Source of the DNA: an uncultured Oscillospiraceae bacterium
GTDB lineage: Bacteria; Bacillota; Clostridia; Oscillospirales; Acutalibacteraceae
Direction of reading: 5' to 3'
Assembly (NCBI GenBank): GCA_900542575.1
Contig: UQOE01000011.1
Coordinates: forward strand, 1 to 61,535
Length of the DNA: 61,535 nucleotides
Shown piece by piece: positions 26,746 through 33,381 of the stretch (the first letter of the stretch is position 1; every line of letters starts with the position of its first letter). The notes beneath the pieces were generated by a model. That model searched no databases and was not told where the DNA came from. It worked only from the letters and a program-made list of their open reading frames with translations. The position numbers and the translations under genes were made by a program.

Positions 26746-27328
26746 TCAAAATTTCCTTCCAAGAAACAGATCTGCCGCTTTTTGGAATTGGAATCTCAAA
26801 AGCCTATATCAAACAGAGAAAAATGATAAAATTCCGGCCAGCTGGCCGCTGTAGCTGAAACCAAGCTGCGTCTCCCTGCGCTTGGTCTGCGCAAACTTGC
26901 GCAACCTGCAGCCCGGATCCACTGCAAAATTCCCTTCCAGTGAACAAATCTGCCGACTTTTCGAATTCCATTTTCAAAATCTGCCGCTTTTTGGAATTGG
27001 AATCTCAAAAGCCTGTATCAAACAGAGAAAAATGATAAAATTCCGGCCGGCTGGCCGCTGCAGCCGAAACCAAGCCGCGTCTCCTGTGCTGGGATTGCGC
27101 AAACTTGCGCAACCTGCGGCTCGGTTCTACTACAAAAGTCCCTTCCAATAAATAGATCTGCCGACTTTTCGAATTCCATTTTCAAAATCTGCCGCTTTTT
27201 GGAATTGAAATTTCAAAAGCCTGTATCAAACGATGGAGAATGATAAATTCCGGCCGGCTGGCCGCTGCAGCCGAAACCAAGCTGCGTCTCCTTTGCTGGG
27301 ATTGCGCAAACTTGCGCAACCTGCGGCC
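26746..27328. repeat. Three tandem copies of a ~208-bp repeat
   Basis: The anchor TCTGCCGCTTTTTGGAATTG recurs at 26771, 26980 and 27188, a period of 209 and 208 bases. Each copy carries an inverted repeat around GAATTCCATTTT/TTGGAATTGGAA, the palindrome CCGGCCGGCTGGCCG and TTGCGCAAACTTGCGCAA. A diverged copy in opposite orientation lies at 60.4-60.6 kb. Reading frames are not preserved between copies, so it is treated as non-coding. Confidence 0.88.
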
Positions 27329-27343
27329 CCAGGCGTGGCTTTT

Positions 27344-27493
27344 AATTAGGGAAAAGTTGAAATGATAAGTTTTCCCGGACCAAATCATCGGGAAGTTTCA
27401 AATACAGCAAAACTCCCGACAATTTTGTCGGGAGTTTTGGTAAATAAATATTTTCCCTAAAAATTCAGCCGGGAGTTCAGTATATCTGGGTTT
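27344..27493. repeat. TCGGGA hairpin repeat, copy 1
   Basis: About 150 bases with three hairpins in series: TTTTCCCGG/ATCGGGAAG, ACTCCCGAC/GTCGGGAGT and an outer TTTTCCC/CGGGAG pair. It starts TTAGGGAAAA and ends near TTTTCCCC. Two longer copies occur at 45.6 and 48.4 kb, plus a fragment at 12.0 kb. Confidence 0.8.
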
Positions 27494-27582
27494 TCCCCAT
27501 TTCACCTGAACACCCAGCCTGAGCATTCGCCCCGGGCTCTCCGCCCGAGCGCCATCTAACAATAGAGCCCTTATAAAAGGAA

Positions 27583-27612
27583 AAAAGTCCGCAGACACCT
27601 CTGCGGACTTTT
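27583..27612. terminator. Bidirectional terminator near plsY
   Basis: AAAAGTCCGCAGA pairs with TCTGCGGACTTTT. It is followed by an AT-rich stretch before the plsY stop in which no gene is seen. Confidence 0.8.
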
Positions 27613-27758
27613 ACCTTGTAAGCAGTTACATTAGTGAAAGTGTTTGATCCCCTTGTTGAATTCCTTCAACAAAATCAATAGTACGGCAATTTTGTGAACA
27701 TTCTGTTAACATTCGGGCCGACTCCAAAATTTTTTAAGGAAAACTTAAGTTGCGGATG

Positions 27759-28517
27759 TTATTTTACGTCGCTTTTCGGGTCGTCCGGCGAACCTGCCTC
27801 GGCGGCCTCATTTCCGGCACCATTTGCGGCCTCTTCGGCAGCTTTCTTGGCAGCCAGGTCTTTCGGGCTGCCCTTGCCCCAGAGGCGGGGCTCCTCGCCG
27901 TGGAACAGACGCTTTAAGTTGCCGCGGTGGCCGTAGTAGGCGAGAACCGGGTAGACCAGCGCCAGCAGGATGATGGCCCAGTTGAGGCGGTTGCCGTTGT
28001 ACATGACGATGTAGAAGATGAAGATGAGCGTCTCAAAAGAGAGGGACGCGACGGACATGATGCGGAAGATGGCCAGAATGATGAGGGCGGGGATGCCGGC
28101 CATGAGGAAGACGCGCCAGTCGACGGCCAGAAGTACTCCGAGAGAGGCGGCGATTCCCTTGCCGCCCTTCCAGTGCAGATAGAACGGGTACATGTGGCCG
28201 AGCATGCAGACGATGCCGCAGGCGAGTTCAATGACGATGAGCGTGGAGCCCTTGTCCACTGAGTTCCACATGATGAGTCGGGCCAAAAGGACGGAAAGTG
28301 CGCCCTTCAGGATGTCGACCGCCATGCAGAGAAAGCCGAATTTGGCGCCGAAGGTGCGGATGGCGTTGGTAGAGCCGGGGTTGTGGCTGCCGTAGTCACG
28401 AACATCCTTCTTTTTGAATCGCTTCCCAAGGATGTAGGATGCGTTGAAAGTGCCAAGAAAGTAGGCGACGACAACGCAGGCTATGACCTTGAGGGCGATG
28501 ACTGCTGCTGTACTCAT
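27759..28517 (-). CDS. plsY: Glycerol-3-phosphate acyltransferase PlsY
   Basis: A 252-residue polytopic membrane enzyme using acyl-phosphate to acylate glycerol-3-phosphate, the first step in phospholipid synthesis. Motifs seen are GSHNPGSTNAIRTFG (about residues 43-57) and HWKGGKGIAASLG near 118; both match the PlsY active-site loops. The C-terminal tail of about 40 residues is longer than usual, Ala/Glu-rich and charged. It is transcribed divergently from the Rrf2 gene. Confidence 0.95.
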   Translation of the reverse strand: MSTAAVIALKVIACVVVAYFLGTFNASYILGKRFKKKDVRDYGSHNPGSTNAIRTFGAKFGFLCMAVDILKGALSVLLARLIMWNSVDKGSTLIVIELACGIVCMLGHMYPFYLHWKGGKGIAASLGVLLAVDWRVFLMAGIPALIILAIFRIMSVASLSFETLIFIFYIVMYNGNRLNWAIILLALVYPVLAYYGHRGNLKRLFHGEEPRLWGKGSPKDLAAKKAAEEAANGAGNEAAEAGSPDDPKSDVK

Positions 28518-28597
28518 TTGAATCCTCCTATTTCCAAACCGCAGTGCAGTTGCATTGCGGAAAACTACGCGGTAAAATGAACCCGGGTGAAACGGTT

Positions 28598-29008
28598 ATG
28601 ATGATTTCGACAAAGGGCCGCTATGCGCTTCGCATCATGATTGATCTGGCTCAGCACCAGAATGAGGGAAATATTCCTCTGAAAGATGTGGCCATGCGGC
28701 AGAATACCTCACTGAAATACCTGGAGGCTATTGCCAGGACGCTGTCCAAGAGCGGGCTTATTGTGGCCTATCATGGAAAGAACGGCGGCTACCGGCTGGA
28801 ACAGAGTCCGGCGGACATTTCGACAGCGGCCATTCTCCGCGCGGCGGAGGGAGACCTGAAGCCGGTCGCCTGTGCCGGCGCCACAACGGGCAACTGTGCA
28901 CAGAGCAACGAGTGCCTGACGTATCCGCTCTGGCAGAAGCTGGACGACCGTATTTATGACTACCTGGAGAGTGTGTCTCTGGAGGACGTCATGACCGGTA
29001 ATGTCTGA
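28598..29008 (+). CDS. Rrf2 family regulator with three cysteines
   Basis: About 136 residues. The N-terminal winged helix begins MISTKGRYALRIMIDLA and includes LKYLEAIARTL and the wing KNGGYRL. Cysteines lie at about positions 92, 100 and 106 (C-x7-C-x5-C), a spacing I recall for the [2Fe-2S] or [4Fe-4S] sensor NsrR; E. coli IscR has C-x5-C-x5-C. So it probably binds an iron-sulfur cluster and senses NO, redox or cluster supply. GGGTGA precedes the tandem ATGs. No isc, suf or NO-detoxification gene is adjacent, so IscR versus NsrR stays open. Confidence 0.88.
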   Translation: MMISTKGRYALRIMIDLAQHQNEGNIPLKDVAMRQNTSLKYLEAIARTLSKSGLIVAYHGKNGGYRLEQSPADISTAAILRAAEGDLKPVACAGATTGNCAQSNECLTYPLWQKLDDRIYDYLESVSLEDVMTGNV

Positions 29009-29025
29009 ACTGGAACCATCACTGA

Positions 29026-29055
29026 AAATCCCGGGAGCAGCCCGGGATTTTCTTT
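29026..29055 (+). terminator. Terminator after the Rrf2 gene
   Basis: AAATCCCGGG pairs with CCCGGGATTT around a short loop, followed by TCTTTATT. Confidence 0.88.
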
Positions 29056-29162
29056 ATTGTATCATACTTCCCGGCGCAATTAGAAGTATCGTTAGAGGAA
29101 TATCGAGCGCAGGAAAAAGCAGTCTTGCAAAGCGACACGTGAACAGGTAGGATAACTTTATT

Positions 29163-31073
29163 ATGATACTGAATATAAGTCACTTGAGCAAAGCATATGG
29201 GGAGCACGTGCTCCTCGACGAGGCCTCCTTCTCGGTGGAGAAGGGGGACATTGTCGGTCTCATCGGCGCGAATGGTGCCGGTAAGACCACACTGTTTAAT
29301 ATGATCACCGGGAGGGAAGAGGCGGACAGCGGCGTCATTGCGCGGTCCCCGTACACGACGCTGGGGTACCTCGAGCAGCACGTCTGCGCCGACTCGGACA
29401 AGACCACGTACGAGGAGACCATCCGGGTGTTCAAAGAGCTGTTCTCCATGGAACAGGAACTGAATCGCCTCCATAAGGAAATCGATGCGGGGCACGCCGA
29501 GTACATTGAGCAGCAGGAGCTGCTGACGGAGCAGTTTCAGAACCAGGGGGGGCTGACGTTTCGCGCGCTGACCCGGTCTGTGCTGCTGGGCCTCGGGTTC
29601 ACGGAGGACGAGCTGGAGCTGCCGGTAAAGAGCCTGTCCGGCGGGCAGAAGTCGAAGATCGGCCTTGCCAAGCTGCTGTTGCAGAAGCCGGACCTCATGC
29701 TGCTGGACGAGCCCACCAACCACCTGGATATCTCCTCGGTGGACTGGCTGGAGAATTTCATCGCCGGCAGTCACATTACGACCCTGGTCATCTCCCACGA
29801 CCGCTACTTCCTCGACCGGGTCTGCACGAAGATTGCGGAGATCGAGAATCGCTCCATCTACTTAACGGAAGGCAATTACACCCGCCACATGCAGCTCAAA
29901 GAGGTGCGGGACAAAACCGCCGACCGGGCGTACGAAAAGACCATGGCAGAGGTGCACCGGCTGGAGGGCGTCATTGAACAGCAGAGGCGCTGGAACCGGG
30001 AACGGAATATCCGCAAGGCGGAGAGTACCCAGAAGCGCATAGACCGCATGACCGACGGCCTCGTGAAGCCGGAGCACGAGAACCACGACTTCTCATTCCT
30101 GTTCCGGCCGGGCATGGAGTCCGGCGAGGAGGTCCTGGCGGTGCGGGACGCGAAGATGGAGTTCCCGGGGAAAACGCTGTATCACGACGTGAATTTTGAG
30201 ATCCGCCGGGGTGAGTGCGTCTTCCTCATCGGGGCCAACGGCATCGGCAAGACGACCCTCATCCGGCAGATCATGCGGCGGGGCCGGGGTATCAAGTTCG
30301 GCGTCGGCGTCGAGCTGGGCTACTTCGACCAGCACCAGCTGAATCTGACCCTCAGCAACACGATCTTCGACGAGATCCATGACCTGTACTCGAAGATGAG
30401 CGACACTGAAGTACGCTCGGCGCTGGCGGTGTTCGGCTTCCGGGGCGAAAAGGTGTTTGAGACCATTGAGACGCTGTCCGGCGGCGAACGGGCGAAAGTG
30501 GCCCTGTGCCGGCTCATGCTGCGCCGCTGCAACTTCCTCATCCTGGACGAGCCCACCAACCACCTGGATATCTACTCCATGGCGGCGCTGGAGGACGCGC
30601 TGAAGCAGTATGAGGGGACGATGCTCATCATCTCCCATGACCGGTACTTCATTAACGCACTGGCGGACAAGGTGGTCCGTCTGCGGCCCGACGGCAGCGA
30701 TGTAACCGTGGGCAACTACGACGCCTTCTTCGCCGAGGAGCAGAAGCGCAGAGCCGCTGCGGAAAACCCGGAGGCGGCGGTCGAGGAGAAAAAGGTGGGC
30801 GCCGGCGGACAGAGTTATCTGGAAAATAAAAAGAGGCGCTCGGAGCGCACGAAGGCCCGCACGGCCCTGCGGCGCAAGGAGCAGGAGGTGTCAGAGCTCG
30901 AGGAGCAGATTGACGCCCTGAATACACAGCTGAACGACGAGAGCATTGCGTCCGACTTCGAGAAAATCAGCGGCCTGTCCGAACAGCTGGCGGAGACCAA
31001 CGCCAGGCTGGACGCGGCCATGGAGGAGTGGGAGAAGCTCGCGGAGACCGTCAGCGCATTCGAAGAGGACTGA
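29163..31073 (+). CDS. ABC-F family ATPase
   Basis: A 636-residue soluble protein with two ABC domains and no membrane segments, of the class that binds ribosomes and can relieve stalling or antibiotics. Walker A motifs are GANGAGKT (residues 35-42) and GANGIGKT near 357. The signatures LSGGQKSK and LSGGERAK are each followed by a DEPTNHLDI Walker B. The interdomain linker contains an Arg/Lys-rich stretch, and the C-terminus (about 555-636) is a coiled coil. It resembles the YdiF/Uup-like subgroup. Antibiotic resistance cannot be inferred from sequence alone. Confidence 0.93.
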   Translation: MILNISHLSKAYGEHVLLDEASFSVEKGDIVGLIGANGAGKTTLFNMITGREEADSGVIARSPYTTLGYLEQHVCADSDKTTYEETIRVFKELFSMEQELNRLHKEIDAGHAEYIEQQELLTEQFQNQGGLTFRALTRSVLLGLGFTEDELELPVKSLSGGQKSKIGLAKLLLQKPDLMLLDEPTNHLDISSVDWLENFIAGSHITTLVISHDRYFLDRVCTKIAEIENRSIYLTEGNYTRHMQLKEVRDKTADRAYEKTMAEVHRLEGVIEQQRRWNRERNIRKAESTQKRIDRMTDGLVKPEHENHDFSFLFRPGMESGEEVLAVRDAKMEFPGKTLYHDVNFEIRRGECVFLIGANGIGKTTLIRQIMRRGRGIKFGVGVELGYFDQHQLNLTLSNTIFDEIHDLYSKMSDTEVRSALAVFGFRGEKVFETIETLSGGERAKVALCRLMLRRCNFLILDEPTNHLDIYSMAALEDALKQYEGTMLIISHDRYFINALADKVVRLRPDGSDVTVGNYDAFFAEEQKRRAAAENPEAAVEEKKVGAGGQSYLENKKRRSERTKARTALRRKEQEVSELEEQIDALNTQLNDESIASDFEKISGLSEQLAETNARLDAAMEEWEKLAETVSAFEED

Positions 31074-31091
31074 CCCCACAGGAGGTGCCCC

Positions 31092-32771
31092 ATGTACGAA
31101 CTCTACGCCGCCCTGTCCGACGGCACCGTCCGGACGGATTTCGACAACGACATCTTTACGCTGCAGCTGACTGAGAGCGAGCGGGCTCTCCGGGGGACGC
31201 TGCACGCAAAAAAAGATGCGGTGCTGGCCGATCTGCGCCTGACCGCCCCGCGCATGTATGACGACGACGACCGCTTCCTCGCCAACGGCTGGCAGACCTG
31301 GACCACCACCGGCGAGAAGCGCCGCACGGACCGGGTGCCGGGCATCCGGAAGCTGCAGCGAATCTCCAAAGACGGCCTGCATATGGCGGGCATCAGCGGG
31401 GACTATGCGTTTTCGGGCTACGGGGAGACTGGCGTATTCCACGCCTGGAGCATCGCCTACTTCCGCAAGGAAGGTTCCCGCGCGATCGAGCTCTGGGCCT
31501 CGCGCAGCGAGCGCACCGGCTTCACCTGTTTTGAGGCGGACATGGCCCGCGGCTATTTCCGCATCATCAAGGAGATTGCCGGCCAGAAGATTGAGGCGGG
31601 GAACGATTACGAAGTCTTTGATATCTTCAAGACCTACGGCGACTACGACGAGGCCATGGACGCGTTCTTTTTCGGCTCCCTTGGGCTGGAGAAGCCGAAG
31701 GTGCACCGCCTGACGGGCTACACGTCCTGGTACAACTACTTTCAGGACATTGATGAGCACATCCTGCTGCGCGACTTAAACGGGCTTGACCGCGTGCAGG
31801 ACCAGACGTCGGTGTTTCAGATCGATGACGGGTTTGAGCCCTACGTGGGGGACTGGCTGGAGCCGGATGCGGCGAAGTTTCCGAACGGCCTGCGGCCGAT
31901 TGCAGATGCCGTCCACGAGAAGGGGTACCTGGCGGGCCTGTGGCTCGCACCGTTCTGCGCCGAGGTGAAATCGGAGCTGGCGTACACCCATCCGGAATGG
32001 ATGCTCCGGGACGCCGCCTCCGGCGAGCTGCTGCTGACCCATTTCGGCTGGAGCGGCGCCTATGGGCTGAATCTGGATCTCCCGGAGGTGCGGGATTATC
32101 TGCGGCAGGTCTTCGCCAAGGTCTTCGATGAATGGCAGTTTGATCTGGTCAAGCTGGACTTCCTGTACTCCGCCTGCGTGCAGCCAAGGGGCGGGAAGAC
32201 CCGCGGGCAGCTCATGTGCGAGGCGGTGGATTTCCTGCGGGAGCTCTGCGGGGACAAACTGATCCTCGGCTGCGGGGTGCCGCTCGGCGCCTGCTGGGGC
32301 GTCTTCGACGCCTGCCGCATCGGGACCGACGCCAGCAAGGACTTTGCGGTGCCGGAGCCGAACCCGTTCCAGTTCAACCACGAGATTCCATCGGCCCGGT
32401 ACATGATGCAGAACGCGGTGTTCCGCCGCTTCCTCAACGGCCGCGCTTTCGCCAGCGATCCGGACGTCTTCTTCCTGCGGGATACGAATCTGTCCTACAC
32501 GATGGATCAGAAACTGCTGCTGGCCGGACTCAACGATATCCTCGGCAGCGTGGAGTTCATCTCGGACAACGTGGCCGAATACAGCGGGGAAGAGCTCGCC
32601 TACCTGCGGCACTTCTTCCGCGACAAGCACCTGAAGCCCGGCCTCGCCGAATTCCTCGATGAAGACCATGTCCGCATGGCCTTTGAGGAGGACGGGGAGA
32701 CCCACATGCTCTATTTCGATCTCCGCACGGGCGAGAGCAACATCTGGGATTTTCTGCCGAAGGTTCAGTAG
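31092..32771 (+). CDS. Alpha-galactosidase, glycoside hydrolase family 36
   Basis: A 559-residue clan GH-D enzyme removing terminal alpha-galactosyl residues, as in raffinose oligosaccharides. The N-terminal beta domain contains FLANGWQTWT. The barrel shows QIDDGFE near residue 240, WLAPF near 283, the nucleophile region LVKLDFLYSA with Asp near 356, and CRIGTDAS with the likely acid/base Asp near 414. It has no signal peptide, so it is intracellular. It is shorter than classic GH36 enzymes (about 730). AGGAGG precedes the ATG, 18 bases after the ABC-F stop. Confidence 0.87.
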   Translation: MYELYAALSDGTVRTDFDNDIFTLQLTESERALRGTLHAKKDAVLADLRLTAPRMYDDDDRFLANGWQTWTTTGEKRRTDRVPGIRKLQRISKDGLHMAGISGDYAFSGYGETGVFHAWSIAYFRKEGSRAIELWASRSERTGFTCFEADMARGYFRIIKEIAGQKIEAGNDYEVFDIFKTYGDYDEAMDAFFFGSLGLEKPKVHRLTGYTSWYNYFQDIDEHILLRDLNGLDRVQDQTSVFQIDDGFEPYVGDWLEPDAAKFPNGLRPIADAVHEKGYLAGLWLAPFCAEVKSELAYTHPEWMLRDAASGELLLTHFGWSGAYGLNLDLPEVRDYLRQVFAKVFDEWQFDLVKLDFLYSACVQPRGGKTRGQLMCEAVDFLRELCGDKLILGCGVPLGACWGVFDACRIGTDASKDFAVPEPNPFQFNHEIPSARYMMQNAVFRRFLNGRAFASDPDVFFLRDTNLSYTMDQKLLLAGLNDILGSVEFISDNVAEYSGEELAYLRHFFRDKHLKPGLAEFLDEDHVRMAFEEDGETHMLYFDLRTGESNIWDFLPKVQ

Positions 32772-32792
32772 TGCAACAGAATACTATAGGGG

Positions 32793-32835
32793 AAGTCCCC
32801 GCTGCCGGTCGGGTCCGGCGGCGGGGACTTTTTGT
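32793..32835 (+). terminator. Terminator after the alpha-galactosidase
   Basis: AAGTCCCCGC pairs with GCGGGGACTT, with an inner GCCGG/CCGGC helix, then five T. Confidence 0.92.
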
Positions 32836-32878
32836 ACGTTTTGTTACGTAAATAAGGAAGAATTTTCAACCGTATAGC

Positions 32879-32912
32879 AGGACAGATTTCAAAGAATCTG
32901 TCCTCTTTTATT
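32879..32912 (+). terminator. Second hairpin terminator
   Basis: AGGACAGATT pairs with AATCTGTCCT over a 6-base loop, followed by CTTTTATTT. It may back up the previous terminator. Confidence 0.8.
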
Positions 32913-32948
32913 TGATAAATAAATATACAAAACCCATTTTATGCTGAA

Positions 32949-32976
32949 TTACATTTTGGCCGAATGAAAATATTAT
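32949..32976 (+). promoter_or_regulatory. Promoter of the structured leader and glycine-zipper gene
   Basis: TTACAT and TATTAT are separated by 16 bases. The start near 32983 gives a leader of about 400 nt before the coding region at 33382. Confidence 0.55.
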
Positions 32977-32982
32977 AGGCTA

Positions 32983-33381
32983 CGGAAAAAACAGCGACTC
33001 CAAAAACTCCGCTGCTAAAACGTGGCTTGCAGACTATCCGGCAAGCCAGACTCTTTTTAGCATCTTTCCCCTTTCGAGTTTGCATCCCATCCCATGGATG
33101 GGATGCGCATATGGGCCCTGCATCAGGAGCAAAGCAGGTTCGATTCCTGAGGGCCCCAAATGTTTTTTCCAAAACCCTTTGAGAAGATTTCCTCGGTCTG
33201 CATGGCAGACCAGGGGATTTTCTCACCCTGAGGGAAATAACTGGGGTGCAGAACCAGTCTCCTTGCGAAAAGACAACGGGACTGCATGAACAGATTATTT
33301 CATAAAAATTTACCTTTTCTGCTTACCTGTTTTAGTAGAAAAGAAAGGAGGCAGAAAAGAGAAAAAGAAAGGAGATTGATG
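32983..33381 (+). ncRNA. Long structured leader with a miniature tRNA-like fold
   Basis: Five hairpins lie in series. GGCTTGC/GCAAGCC (33024-33047) is followed by CTCTTTTT and looks like a terminator. An 11-bp perfect stem lies at 33082-33106. GGGCCCT (33113) pairs with AGGGCCC (33150) and encloses CAGG-TTCGATT-CCTG, an exact tRNA T-arm B-box. GGTCTGC/GCAGACC (33195-33211) sits inside GAGAA/TTCTC. CTGG/CCAG lies near 33241. It matches no riboswitch class I can recognise. It could be an attenuator, an independent small RNA or a cis-regulatory element. Confidence 0.5.

Noticed and set aside
26882..27151. Open frame of 89 codons over the 208-bp repeats
   Set aside because: The frame is not kept between copies (period 208-209), there is no ribosome site, and its sequence simply reads the repeat.
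33113..33156. Genuine tRNA gene
   Set aside because: Acceptor-like and T-arm elements are present, but only 15 bases lie between them, so the D and anticodon arms are missing. It is reported as a tRNA-like fold instead.
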